Below, piece after piece: positions 6,085 to 13,151 of a stretch of DNA of 13,151 bases. A model generated the notes under the pieces. The model worked only from the letters and a program-made list of their open reading frames with translations. It was not told the DNA's origin and ran no database searches. This stretch comes from Anaerolineae bacterium. Lineage in GTDB: Bacteria; Chloroflexota; Anaerolineae; Aggregatilineales; Phototrophicaceae. How positions within the stretch are numbered: position 1 is the stretch's first letter; every line of letters begins with the position of its first letter. Location of the stretch: NCBI GenBank assembly GCA_020848855.1, contig JADLHH010000122.1, forward strand, positions 1 through 13,151. Direction: 5' to 3'. Position numbers and translations under genes: made by a program.

Positions 6085-7488
6085 TCAGCGGCGGCTGCCC
6101 GCTTCGGCGATCACGTCGAGCAGCAGGTCGAGGTCGGCTTCGGTGGTGCGGAAATTGACGATGCAGGCGCGCAGGACGAAGCACCCGTCGAGTTCCGTGC
6201 CGGTGAGGAAGACTTTGCCCTCATTCTGGACGATTGTCAGCAGCCGGCGGTTGAGCGCTTCGGCGTCCGGCACGCTGGGCGGCGCATAGCGGAAACAGGT
6301 CACGCTCAGCGGTCCGGCGGCGACCAGCTCGAAATCGTCGCGGGCGCGAATTTTGTCCTGAAGCGATTTCGCCAGTGTGATGTCGTGGCTGATCAGTTCC
6401 CGGTAGCCGTCGAGACCGATCTGCTGGAAGGTCATCCACAGCTTGAGCGCCTTGAAGCCGCGCGTCTGCTGGATGCCGAATTCGGAGAACCAGGGCAGCG
6501 CCCGGTCGTCGCGCAGGTAGGGCGGCACGACGCTGAAGGTGTCGCGCATGGCTGCGCTATCGCGGACGATGGTGCAGCCACATTCGACCGGCACGTACAG
6601 CCACTTGTGCGGGTCGACCGCCAGGCTGTCGGCGCGGGGGATGCCGTCGTACAGCCCGGCGGTCTGTTCGGCGAGGATGCCAAAGCCGCCGTATGCGCCA
6701 TCGACGTGCAGCCACAGGTCTTCGCGCTCGCACAGGTCGGCTAGCTGATCGAACGGGTCGAGCGCGCCGGTGTTGACCGTTCCGGCGCTGGCGGCGACGC
6801 AGACCGGACGCAGCCCGGCGGCGCGGTCGGCGGCGATCTGTGCCTGAAGCGCGTCCAGGTCGATTCGGTAGTCGGCATCCACCGGGATTTTGCGGAGATA
6901 GTCGCTGCCGAAGCCGAGCAGCTCGACGGCTTTCTGGATGCAGCTATGCCCCTGGGTCGAGGTGTAGATGACCATCGGCGCGGCGTTCTGGAAACCCTGC
7001 GCGCGGATCGCGCCATCGGTTTTGACATGGCGCATAACCGCCAGCGCGATCAGGTTGGCGACGCTGCCGCCGCTGGCTAGGATCGCGCCGGAGTCGGCGG
7101 GGAAATCGAAAATCGCCTTGATCCAGTTGAGGACACCGTGTTCGAGATAGGTCGCGGCGTGGTCGCCCCCGGCGACGCTGGGATCGTGCCCGGCGGCGAT
7201 CAGTTCGGCGAGCACGGCGAGCGGCGCGGGCGGCGAATTCACCCAGGCGAAGAAGCGCCCGCTGACATTCCCCATCGGGTAGGGCAGCACCAGTTCGGCG
7301 AGGCTGCTCAACAGCGCCGCCGGGTCTGCGCCGCCGGTCGGCAGGGGTGCGTGCATCAACTGCTCGCGGACTTCGAGCGGAACCGGTTGGCGTACCGGTG
7401 TGTAAGGAAGCGCTGCCAGCCGCTCAGCGATCAGATCGACCGCCTGATAGCCGAGTGCGCGGAAGGTTTCGGGGGAGAGGTCGATCAT
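6085..7488 (-). CDS. PLP-dependent decarboxylase, aromatic-L-amino-acid decarboxylase family
   Basis: This is a group II, fold-type I PLP enzyme of 467 aa, a normal length for bacterial members. PLP is bound by K295 in DPHKWLYVP. D263 and A265 in HVDGAYGG contact the cofactor, H181 (TQGHSCIQKA) should stack on the ring, and SAGTVNTGALDP (234-245) is the family's conserved segment. The expected reaction is decarboxylation of an aromatic L-amino acid to its amine. By my manual alignment to animal DOPA decarboxylase, the catalytic-loop tyrosine (Tyr332) corresponds to Phe334 in LPWFSEFG. The amine product is therefore not certain, and aldehyde-forming or other chemistry is possible. The start is ATG 7488 with GGAG 10 nt upstream. 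It is divergent from the DUF1684 gene, with two inverted repeats in the shared upstream region. Confidence 0.88.
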   Translation of the reverse strand: MIDLSPETFRALGYQAVDLIAERLAALPYTPVRQPVPLEVREQLMHAPLPTGGADPAALLSSLAELVLPYPMGNVSGRFFAWVNSPPAPLAVLAELIAAGHDPSVAGGDHAATYLEHGVLNWIKAIFDFPADSGAILASGGSVANLIALAVMRHVKTDGAIRAQGFQNAAPMVIYTSTQGHSCIQKAVELLGFGSDYLRKIPVDADYRIDLDALQAQIAADRAAGLRPVCVAASAGTVNTGALDPFDQLADLCEREDLWLHVDGAYGGFGILAEQTAGLYDGIPRADSLAVDPHKWLYVPVECGCTIVRDSAAMRDTFSVVPPYLRDDRALPWFSEFGIQQTRGFKALKLWMTFQQIGLDGYRELISHDITLAKSLQDKIRARDDFELVAAGPLSVTCFRYAPPSVPDAEALNRRLLTIVQNEGKVFLTGTELDGCFVLRACIVNFRTTEADLDLLLDVIAEAGSRR

Positions 7489-7514
7489 ACGTGGAGACTC
7501 CTACGTCAGCAGCA

Positions 7515-7528
7515 ATAGTGATCACTAT
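7515..7528. promoter_or_regulatory. 14-bp perfect palindrome, candidate operator
   Basis: ATAGTGATCACTAT reads identically on both strands. On the minus strand it overlaps the candidate -10 box (TATAGT, 7529-7524) of the decarboxylase gene, a position that would let a dimeric repressor block transcription. Confidence 0.5.
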
Positions 7529-7552
7529 AAGAGGACTCCACGAGTCCGTAAA
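7524..7552 (-). promoter_or_regulatory. Candidate promoter of the decarboxylase gene
   Basis: On the minus strand, TTTACG (7552-7547) and TATAGT (7529-7524) are 17 bp apart, matching consensus at 4 and 5 of 6 positions. The start point would be near 7517, giving a leader of about 29 nt to the ATG at 7488. Two inverted repeats overlap it. Confidence 0.4.
7533..7547. promoter_or_regulatory. Inverted repeat GGACTC-CAC-GAGTCC
   Basis: A perfect 6-bp inverted repeat with a 3-bp spacer fills the gap between the -35 and -10 boxes of the decarboxylase promoter. It could be a second operator. It is unrelated in sequence to the palindrome next to it. Confidence 0.4.
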
Positions 7553-7631
7553 GATACGCGGTGGACTTCGTATTTTCCGTAAGATTGCGCGCCGGCGACT
7601 CGTCGGCTTAGTGACGGAAATGGAGCATGTG

Positions 7632-8165
7632 ATGAACCCCGACGAACTGCTCGCGCTGCGACGCGAGAAAGACCAGTTTTTCAAAGCCAGCCCGCAGTCG
7701 CCGCTGTCGCTCGACCAGCAGGATGCCTTCACGGGATTGAGCTACTACCCGCCGAACCCGGCGCTGGATTTAGTGGTGACGGTCGAGCCTTTGCCGCCAA
7801 GCGAGGGCGAGATCGTGATCGAGACGACGACCGGTGATACGCGCCGCTACCAGCGCTACGGGCGCTTTCGCTTCACGGTCGATGGACAGGACGCCGAACT
7901 GACGATCTACGAAGCGCCTTACGGCTACTTCCTGCCATTCGCGGACGCGAACGCCGGAACCGAGACGTACCCCGCCGGGCGTTACCTGGAGCCGGATGAG
8001 CTGGGCGATGGGCAATTTCATATCGACTTCAACCTCGCCTATAATCCCTACTGTGTTTATGGCGATGGCTGGTCGTGCCCGCTGACGCCCGCCGAAAACC
8101 GCCTGAAGGTGGCGATCCGCGCGGGGGAGAAGAACCCGTCCGGCGCGTGGACGGAGATGCTCTAA
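7632..8165 (+). CDS. DUF1684 family protein
   Basis: This 177-aa protein matches the DUF1684 pattern, a widespread small-domain family of unknown biochemical function. It has an N-terminal KDQFF with SPQSPL (residues 13-24), FTGLSYYPPNP, a beta-rich middle and the family signature near the C terminus: FADANAGTETYPAGRYL (103-119), IDFNLAYNPYCVY (131-143), CPLTPAENRL (149-158) and AIRAGEK. C141 and C149 are in the conserved stretch. There is no signal peptide. GGAG at 7622-7625 lies 6 nt before the ATG at 7632; the ATG at 7620 is an alternative. The frame stays open far upstream into the antisense of the decarboxylase, but that part is not coding in style. It is divergent from the decarboxylase. 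Confidence 0.85.
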   Translation: MNPDELLALRREKDQFFKASPQSPLSLDQQDAFTGLSYYPPNPALDLVVTVEPLPPSEGEIVIETTTGDTRRYQRYGRFRFTVDGQDAELTIYEAPYGYFLPFADANAGTETYPAGRYLEPDELGDGQFHIDFNLAYNPYCVYGDGWSCPLTPAENRLKVAIRAGEKNPSGAWTEML

Positions 8166-8200
8166 TCCGCGATGCTGCCAGCTTGCACACGAGTCGAGGT

Positions 8201-8206
8201 TATAAT
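8201..8206 (+). promoter_or_regulatory. -10 box of the mntA-hepT operon
   Basis: A perfect TATAAT stands 24 bp upstream of the mntA ATG. No convincing -35 is seen at 16-18 bp. The predicted leader is about 18 nt. MntA/HepT pairs are usually autoregulated, but no operator repeat is obvious here. Confidence 0.5.
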
Positions 8207-8230
8207 CGGTATGGTGAATGAGATTCGGCT

Positions 8231-8551
8231 ATGCGCGAGACTGTACAGCTATCCCCTTTGACTCTGGATGATTTGCGCGCCCGGCGCGATGAAATTCTCG
8301 CGCTGGCAGCCCGTCATGGCGCGTACAACGTTCGCGTTTTCGGCAGCGTGGCGCGTGGCGAAGCGACACCTGACAGCGATATCGACCTGTTGGTGAGCTT
8401 CCAGAAAGACGCGAGCATCTACGATATCTCTGGGCTTTGGCAGGATTTGCAGGAGCTACTGGGGAATCGCGTCGATCTGGCTACGGATGATGATCAGCCG
8501 AGCCGCGAGCGCTTCATGCAGCGGGTTCTGAAAGACGCTGTCGCCTTATGA
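8231..8551 (+). CDS. mntA: MntA antitoxin, minimal nucleotidyltransferase
   Basis: This is a minimal nucleotidyltransferase of 106 aa. The signature GS-x10-DxD is complete: G38-S39, then D50 and D52 (DSDIDLLV), with a third carboxylate at D82 in RVDLAT. In characterised HepT/MntA systems this antitoxin transfers AMP groups from ATP to a tyrosine of the HEPN toxin and so inactivates it. The N-terminal helix (LTLDDLRARRDEILALAARHG) is usual for the family. The stop codon overlaps the start of the partner by 4 bp (ATGA at 8548-8551), so translation is coupled. The ATG is 24 bp after a perfect TATAAT; no strong SD is visible. Confidence 0.9.
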   Translation: MRETVQLSPLTLDDLRARRDEILALAARHGAYNVRVFGSVARGEATPDSDIDLLVSFQKDASIYDISGLWQDLQELLGNRVDLATDDDQPSRERFMQRVLKDAVAL

Positions 8552-8925
8552 GTCTTGTGCGCGAATACATGCAGGACTTGTTGGTAGAAATCCGGCTGCT
8601 CGAATCATTCACAGCGGGGGGCGAGCAGGCATTTTATACCGATGCGCGCACGCAGTACGCGGTGATGATGGCGTATGCTCGTATCGGTGAGATTGCCAAA
8701 CGCATTCCTGATTCGGTGCTGCAAACTCAACCACAGGCTGAGTGGCGTGAAATCAAAGGCTTCCGCGACGTGCTGCTGCATCGCTACGGTGAGATCAGCC
8801 CAGGGCGCGTATGGGAAGCCGTCGTGAAGCTCGCTGTGCTGCGTGATGCTACAGAGGCGCTGCTGGAAAACCTCCCTGCTGATGATGGCGATGACGGACG
8901 CGCTGCCGGGAACGACCCAACTTGA
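8548..8925 (+). CDS. hepT: HepT toxin, HEPN-domain ribonuclease
   Basis: This is a HEPN-fold (DUF86) protein of 125 aa, the toxin of a type VII toxin-antitoxin system. The catalytic motif Rx4HxY is intact: R73, H78 and Y80 in FRDVLLHRY. R and H form the RNase site and Y80 is the tyrosine AMPylated by MntA in studied homologues. Upstream, YAVMMAYARIGEIAKRI (37-53) is the family's conserved helix. The C terminus carries a Gly/Asp-rich tail (ADDGDDGRAAGNDPT) that looks disordered and is longer than the compact HEPN core needs. It overlaps mntA by 4 bp. The -35 box of the next gene overlaps its stop codon. Confidence 0.9.
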   Translation: MSLVREYMQDLLVEIRLLESFTAGGEQAFYTDARTQYAVMMAYARIGEIAKRIPDSVLQTQPQAEWREIKGFRDVLLHRYGEISPGRVWEAVVKLAVLRDATEALLENLPADDGDDGRAAGNDPT

Positions 8926-8948
8926 CCGCCGCACGCATCGTGTATAAT
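8922..8948 (+). promoter_or_regulatory. Promoter of the solute-binding lipoprotein gene
   Basis: TTGACC (8922-8927), overlapping the hepT stop codon, and a perfect TATAAT (8943-8948) are 15 bp apart. The predicted start is near 8955, leaving a leader of about 24 nt that carries the SD AAGGGAG (8967-8973). Confidence 0.6.
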
Positions 8949-8978
8949 CCTGCAGCGTGATGACGCAAGGGAGTTGCT

Positions 8979-10268
8979 ATGCGTTTGCGATACTTCGCGG
9001 TGGTGTTGGGCATCCTGGCAGCCTGCACGACGCAGTCCGCGCAGCCAACGGCGATGATGGAAACCGAAGTGATCGAAACGGCGACCGCGCCGCCGGCGGT
9101 GCTGCCGACCAATGTCACTGCCGCGACCGCCGAACCGACGGCGACGGGACCGACGACGCTTACGATCTGGTGGCCCGAACCGCTGGCGGCGATTGATAAC
9201 CAGGATGCTGCCGACCTGCTCTCGGAAGAGATCAGCGCGTTTCAGTCGGCAAACCCGGACGTGGTCGTGGAGTTCCGCCTGAAGAAAGTGCAGGATGTCG
9301 GCGGCATTATGTCCACGCTGCGGTCGGCGAATCTGGTCGCGCCGCGCGCGCTGCCCGACCTCACCCTGATGCGTCGCAGCGATCTGCTGACCGCCGCGCA
9401 AGCCGGCCTGATCATGGCGATGGATGAGCGATCCGGCGCGTCGATCCTCAACAACCTGCCGCCGATCGTCGGGGCGCTGGGGCAGGTGAACGACCGGCTC
9501 TACGGGCTGGCGTATAACATCGAAGTGCAGCATCTCGTGTATCAGGCAGGAGCTTATACGCTGGATAGCTGGAGCTTCGCCGAAGTGCTCGACCAGCACG
9601 CCAGCTTCGTCTTCCCGGCGGGGCGCGCCAACAGCCTGAGCGACGTTTTTCTGGCGCAGTACCGCGCCGCGACCGGGACGCTTGACAGCGGCGATCTGCC
9701 TCTCGACGCCGACCACCTGCAAACACTGTTTCAGTTCTATCAGGATGCGGTGGAAACCGGCGTGATCGACCCGATTGTACTGGAATACATTGTGCCGGGC
9801 GATTACCGCGCCGGGCTGGCGTCGGGGACGATCCCGGCGGGGGTGGTTACGTCGTCGCTTTACCTGACGATGAACCATGAGGCGCTGGCGTTCGCGCCCA
9901 TCCCGACGATATCCGGCGACCCGACGACAGTCGTCGATGGCTGGATGTGGGTGCTGACGACGGCAGATGCCGAACAGCAGGCACAGGCGCTGCGCTTCAT
10001 CAACTGGATGCTCGATATCGACCGGCAGGGGCGCTATAACCAGGCGATTTCGATGCTGCCTTCGCAGCGCGCCACGCTGCGCCAGTGGGAAGACCCGGCA
10101 TACGCTACGTTCATCAACATGCTGCTCAATAACGCCACGCTGCCGCTGAGTGAAGGCTCCGGCAGTTTGTCGGCGCGGGTGATCCAGACGGCGCTGGCGT
10201 CGGTAATCTCCGGGCAGCGCACCGCCGCCCAAGCAACCCAGGACGTGATCGCCCAGCTACCTGGCTAG
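8979..10268 (+). CDS. Extracellular solute-binding lipoprotein (ABC family 1-like)
   Basis: A 429-aa exported lipoprotein. It has a short basic N terminus (MRLRYF), a hydrophobic stretch and the lipobox LAAC with C16 as the lipidated residue. A Thr/Ala/Pro-rich linker follows (about 17-58), then a periplasmic-binding-protein-like domain starting TTLTIWWPE and containing FQSANPDVVVEFRLKKV, the pattern of sugar-type (family 1) solute-binding proteins. The middle section (LYGLAYNIEVQHLVYQAG) and WVLTTADAEQQAQALRFINWML near the end also fit. The ligand is not predictable. No permease or ATPase gene lies beside it, so it is an orphan here and must use a distant transporter or act as a sensor. SD AAGGGAG is 5 nt before the ATG. 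It converges on the response regulator gene, 27 bp away, with no clear terminator between. Confidence 0.85.
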   Translation: MRLRYFAVVLGILAACTTQSAQPTAMMETEVIETATAPPAVLPTNVTAATAEPTATGPTTLTIWWPEPLAAIDNQDAADLLSEEISAFQSANPDVVVEFRLKKVQDVGGIMSTLRSANLVAPRALPDLTLMRRSDLLTAAQAGLIMAMDERSGASILNNLPPIVGALGQVNDRLYGLAYNIEVQHLVYQAGAYTLDSWSFAEVLDQHASFVFPAGRANSLSDVFLAQYRAATGTLDSGDLPLDADHLQTLFQFYQDAVETGVIDPIVLEYIVPGDYRAGLASGTIPAGVVTSSLYLTMNHEALAFAPIPTISGDPTTVVDGWMWVLTTADAEQQAQALRFINWMLDIDRQGRYNQAISMLPSQRATLRQWEDPAYATFINMLLNNATLPLSEGSGSLSARVIQTALASVISGQRTAAQATQDVIAQLPG

Positions 10269-10295
10269 CTCAGCTATCTGGCTGGGCTTAGGCGG

Positions 10296-10661
10296 CTACG
10301 CACTGATACCGACGCTGGCGAGCGTATTCTTCAGGCTTTGCAGGCTGATGGGCTTAACGAGGTAGGCGTTCGCGCCGGCTTCGCTGGCTTCGCGGGTGAG
10401 CGGCGGCGAATATGCCGAAATCATGATGATGGGCAGGGCGTTGGTCGAGGCGTTGCTGCGCAACTGGCGGCACATTTCGAGTCCGTTGACGTCGGGCAGC
10501 ATGATATCGAGCAGCACCGCGTCGGGAATCACATAGGCAAGCTTATCCCATGCCTGCTTGCTGGAAAAAGCGTCGAGCGCCTCGTGCCCCATCAGCTTGA
10601 GAAAGGTGGCGAGCATTTCGGTGGTCATATGCTCGTCGTCGACGATCAGGATTTTCGCCAT
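10296..10661 (-). CDS. Single-domain response regulator
   Basis: A 121-aa receiver (REC) domain with no output domain. The acidic pair is D8-D9, the phosphorylated aspartate is D52 (LLDIMLPD), the switch residue is S82 (MISAY) and the conserved lysine is K103 (LVKPIS). It is thus predicted to accept phosphate from a histidine kinase and act through protein contacts, as CheY or Spo0F do. No kinase gene is nearby. The ATG lies 5 bp after the stop of the acetyltransferase gene, with only a weak SD, so it is probably translated by coupling from the same mRNA. Confidence 0.92.
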   Translation of the reverse strand: MAKILIVDDEHMTTEMLATFLKLMGHEALDAFSSKQAWDKLAYVIPDAVLLDIMLPDVNGLEMCRQLRSNASTNALPIIMISAYSPPLTREASEAGANAYLVKPISLQSLKNTLASVGISA

Positions 10662-10666
10662 AGCGC

Positions 10667-11809
10667 CTAAAGAGCCTTCTCATAATAGCGATAGGTTTTG
10701 TAGATCTGCGAGCCGAAATTCTTGGCGATGCTGACCATGTTTTCGTTGGCGGCGAGAATCCAGCCGGAATCGCTGTGCTGGTAGCGCCCCTTGAGCATCG
10801 CCTCCAGGATGTAGTGGTACATGACGTCGTCCACGCCCTTGTTCCGATACTCGGCTTTCACACCCATCAACGGCACGCGCGCCCAGTCGATGACCGGGTT
10901 GAGCTTCCAGTAGTAGAGCGCTTTGATCAGCGAGACGATCTCTGGCGTGCCGGGCTTGGGATAGGCTTTGAGCAATACCTGGTTGAAATCCGGGATCGCC
11001 ATAATGAAGCCCGCCGGCACGTCGTCCACGTAGCCGAAGAAAGCCAGCTCCGGGTCGAAGAACTGACCGAGCGACTTGACCAGCGCGTCCAGCTCCTTCG
11101 GCGTCATGGGGACGAAGCTCCAGTTCTTCTCCCAGGCGGCGTTGTAAAGCTCCTTGAACAGCGCGAACTCGCTCTTCAGGTTATGGCGGTCAATCGGGCG
11201 GATGGTGACGTGGTTGCGCTTCATGATGGCTTTGGTGATGCGCCCCAGCCGCTCGGATAAGCCGTTCGATTCCACGTCGGCGCGGCTGAGATGGAAACTG
11301 TAGGTATCCATCACCGGGTGAAAGCCCGCGCCGAGCACCAGCTTCTCGTAATACGGCTTGTTGTAGGGCATGAGCAGGATCGGACGGGTGAAGCCATCGA
11401 CCAGCAGCCCGGTTTCGTCGTGGGTGGTGAAGGTCTGCGGTCCGCGGATGGTCTCGTAGCCGTGATCTCTGACCCACTGGGCGGCGGTGTCAAGCAGGGC
11501 GGCGGCGGCTTCCGGGTCGTCGTAGACTTCAAAGCCGCCGAACCAGCCGATATGCTCGTTGTTGTACTCGTTGTGGCGGTGGTTGACGTAGGCGGCAATC
11601 GTGCCGACGATACGGTCGTCGCGGTAGGCGGCGAAATAGTCGCCCTGCAAGTATTCCCATGCCGGATGTTTCTTCTGGTCGTACTGCTCGCGCCGCATCG
11701 AGAGCAGCGGCGGCGTCCAGTTGGGGTCATCCCTGTACAGTACCCAGGGGAACTCAAAAAACGGCTTGAAATCCGACTGCGTTTCAATTTTCCGAATTTG
11801 CACCGGCAT
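10667..11809 (-). CDS. GNAT-like N-acetyltransferase superfamily protein (YghO-like)
   Basis: A 380-aa protein that I place, with moderate confidence, in the group of large GNAT-fold proteins related to E. coli YghO. It begins with an acetyltransferase-like strand pattern (DYFAAYRDDRIVGTIAAYVNHRHNEY, 57-82). Then come an acidic FGGFEVYDDPEAAAALLDTAAQWVRDHGYETIRGP block (90-124) typical of the beta4-alpha3 region, and a second GNAT-like half (LAFFGYVDDVPAGFIMAIPDFNQ and GVKAEYRNKGVDDVMYHYILE). Two GNAT-like halves explain the length, roughly twice that of a single domain. The substrate is unknown. The SD is poor (AAGA-type). It is cotranscribed with the response regulator immediately downstream. 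A weak -10-like TAATAT is seen on the minus strand near 11850, not strong enough to call. Confidence 0.75.
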   Translation of the reverse strand: MPVQIRKIETQSDFKPFFEFPWVLYRDDPNWTPPLLSMRREQYDQKKHPAWEYLQGDYFAAYRDDRIVGTIAAYVNHRHNEYNNEHIGWFGGFEVYDDPEAAAALLDTAAQWVRDHGYETIRGPQTFTTHDETGLLVDGFTRPILLMPYNKPYYEKLVLGAGFHPVMDTYSFHLSRADVESNGLSERLGRITKAIMKRNHVTIRPIDRHNLKSEFALFKELYNAAWEKNWSFVPMTPKELDALVKSLGQFFDPELAFFGYVDDVPAGFIMAIPDFNQVLLKAYPKPGTPEIVSLIKALYYWKLNPVIDWARVPLMGVKAEYRNKGVDDVMYHYILEAMLKGRYQHSDSGWILAANENMVSIAKNFGSQIYKTYRYYEKAL

Positions 11810-11977
11810 TCGTATCGTCTTCTTGATTCGGTGAGAAGCGTAACCTTCATATTAGCGCCATTTCGCTACTTGGGAAAGTCGCATGAGCGGCATCGACCCT
11901 ATCGGTGGGAGAGCGTGCGAAATACCCGGCTGGGCGCGTCTATATTAAATATCCGACAAATCAACCGGCGATATGTC

Positions 11978-12006
11978 TTTCACCTGACCTCGCGTTGGTT
12001 TACAAT
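11978..12006 (+). promoter_or_regulatory. Candidate promoter of lpd
   Basis: TACAAT (12001-12006, 5 of 6) has TTTCAC 17 bp upstream. The predicted start near 12013 gives a leader of about 33 nt. The -35 match is weak. An 11-bp near-palindrome, ATATTAAATAT, lies at 11942-11952 between the divergent genes. Confidence 0.35.
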
Positions 12007-12045
12007 GGGTCAATCAATTTCGCATCGCATTTCAGGGAGTTCTAC

Positions 12046-13151
12046 ATGGCAAAGCAATACGATGTCGTGGTGTTGGGCGCGGGTCCGGGCGGCTATACGG
12101 CTGCCGTCCGCGCGGCGCAGCTTGGGCTGAAAACGGCGGTCATCGAGAAGAAATACTGGGGCGGCGTGTGCCTGAACGTCGGCTGTATCCCCTCAAAAGC
12201 GCTGCTGCGCAACGCGGAACTCGCGCACATCGTCAAGGACGAAGCCGAGAAGTTCGGCATCAAGTTCGAAGGGAATGTCACGGTCGATTTCGGCGTGGCG
12301 TTCACGCGCAGCCGCCAGGTGGCGGATGGGCGCGTCAAGGGCGTCCACTTCCTGATGAAAAAGAACAAGATCGACAAGATCGACGGCTGGGCGACCTTCA
12401 AGGATGCCCACTCGTTCGAAGTCGCGCTCAACGATGGCAAGACCGAGACGGTCAGCTTCAAGAACCTGATCCTCGCCACCGGCGCGACCACCCGGCTGAT
12501 CCCCAACACGCAGTTGAGCAAGAATGTCGTCACCTACGAAGAGCAGATCATGGACGAGAATCTGCCCCGGTCGATCATCATCGCGGGCGGCGGCGCAATC
12601 GGCTGCGAGTTCGCCTACGTGCACAAGAACTACGGCGTCGACGTGACGATTGTCGAATTTCTCGATCACCTGCTGCCGCTGGAGGACGAGGAAGTTTCGA
12701 CCGAACTGGAGAAGCAGTACAAGCGGCTGGGCATCAAGGTGATGACCAAAACGCGGGTGGATAAGATCGAGGATACGGGCACGGGCGCGCAGGTCACAGT
12801 AACGACGGCGGACGGCAAGCAGCAGACGCTGGAAGCCGACCGCGTCCTGCAGGCGATTGGTTTCAAGCCGCGCACCGAAGGCTACGGGCTGGAGAAATCC
12901 GGCGAGAAGCTGACCGAGCGCGGCGCGGTCGAGATCAACGAGAAGATGCAGACCAGCGTCCCGCACATCTACGCCATCGGCGACGTGACGGCGAAGCTGA
13001 TGCTGGCGCACGTTGCCGAAGCGCAGGGCATCATCGCTGCCGAGAATATCGCCGGCGCGCCGACGATTACGCTCGAATACGACATGATGCCGCGCGCGAC
13101 CTACTGCCAGCCGCAGGTCGCCAGCTTCGGCTACACCGAAAAGCAGGCGCG
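12046..13151 (+). CDS. lpd: Dihydrolipoyl dehydrogenase (E3), partial at right edge
   Basis: This is the flavoprotein E3 that re-oxidises dihydrolipoamide with NAD+ in pyruvate and 2-oxoglutarate dehydrogenase complexes, the glycine cleavage system and related complexes. 368 codons are visible and the C-terminal dimerisation domain is cut off by the window end. FAD binding is shown by GAGPGG (11-16) and the second FAD motif YAIGDV (309-314). The redox disulfide is GGVCLNVGC (C42, C47) followed by IPSK. The NAD domain has GGGAIG (181-186) and E190 nearby is replaced by A in GCEFAY. The segment [20 protein letters not shown] resembles actinobacterial and Chloroflexi LpdA. GGGAG at 12034-12038 precedes the ATG by 7 nt. 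No E1 or E2 gene lies upstream, so it does not start as part of a complex operon. Confidence 0.93.
   Translation, partial: MAKQYDVVVLGAGPGGYTAAVRAAQLGLKTAVIEKKYWGGVCLNVGCIPSKALLRNAELAHIVKDEAEKFGIKFEGNVTVDFGVAFTRSRQVADGRVKGVHFLMKKNKIDKIDGWATFKDAHSFEVALNDGKTETVSFKNLILATGATTRLIPNTQLSKNVVTYEEQIMDENLPRSIIIAGGGAIGCEFAYVHKNYGVDVTIVEFLDHLLPLEDEEVSTELEKQYKRLGIKVMTKTRVDKIEDTGTGAQVTVTTADGKQQTLEADRVLQAIGFKPRTEGYGLEKSGEKLTERGAVEINEKMQTSVPHIYAIGDVTAKLMLAHVAEAQGIIAAENIAGAPTITLEYDMMPRATYCQPQVASFGYTEKQA

Noticed and set aside
8784..10232. Open frame of 482 codons on the minus strand
   Set aside because: Antisense to the solute-binding lipoprotein and the end of hepT; Arg-rich composition, no recognisable domain, no SD.
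10254..10287. 17-bp imperfect tandem duplication (CAGCTAYCTGGCT...) over the stop of the lipoprotein gene
   Set aside because: Only two copies, short and imperfect, with no sign of function or of a terminator; probably replication slippage.

Overview
The window is a GC-rich bacterial chromosomal segment with densely packed genes on both strands, short intergenic gaps, Shine-Dalgarno (SD) sites of the GGAG type and sigma70-like -10 boxes. The mix of genes is typical of Chloroflexota, most likely an Anaerolineae-like lineage: a double-HRDC RNase D, a beta-CASP RNase with a small acidic partner, a lone lipoprotein solute-binding protein, a DUF1684 protein and an actinobacterial/Chloroflexi-like LpdA. 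The assignment rests on protein style, not on a marker gene. No phage, transposase or CRISPR array is visible.

Left block (1-4800, all plus strand). An SOS-box-like palindrome sits at the extreme left edge. It is followed by an RNase D-like exonuclease, a beta-CASP metallo-beta-lactamase RNase, and a 131-aa protein whose last five residues (QLSLF) are a textbook sliding-clamp-binding motif. An SDR dehydrogenase follows, with a CRP/FNR-like site placed as for class II activation. A strong intrinsic terminator comes next, then the tRNA adenosine deaminase tadA, probably on a leaderless transcript. The block ends with a REP-like hairpin, tRNA-Ser(CGA) and a bidirectional terminator. RNase D, the beta-CASP RNase, TadA and the tRNA give this block an RNA-processing and decoding flavour.

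Middle block (4800-7500, minus strand). Reading in the direction of transcription there is a PLP-dependent aromatic-amino-acid-decarboxylase-family enzyme behind a promoter with two inverted repeats. Then comes a spacer with a second REP-like hairpin and heptad repeats. A possible 39-codon arginine-rich small ORF with an ideal ribosome-binding site follows, and finally a 287-aa protein of unknown function built from two diverged copies of one domain.

Right block (7500-13151). On the plus strand are a DUF1684 protein, an MntA/HepT toxin-antitoxin pair (4-bp overlap, own TATAAT) and a solute-binding lipoprotein. On the minus strand is a two-gene unit of a large GNAT-like acetyltransferase and a single-domain response regulator. 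Divergent from it, dihydrolipoyl dehydrogenase (lpd) runs off the right end.

Most family assignments are firm from motifs. The 131-aa, 287-aa and 39-aa proteins are functionally unknown. All regulatory sites are read by eye and are hypotheses.
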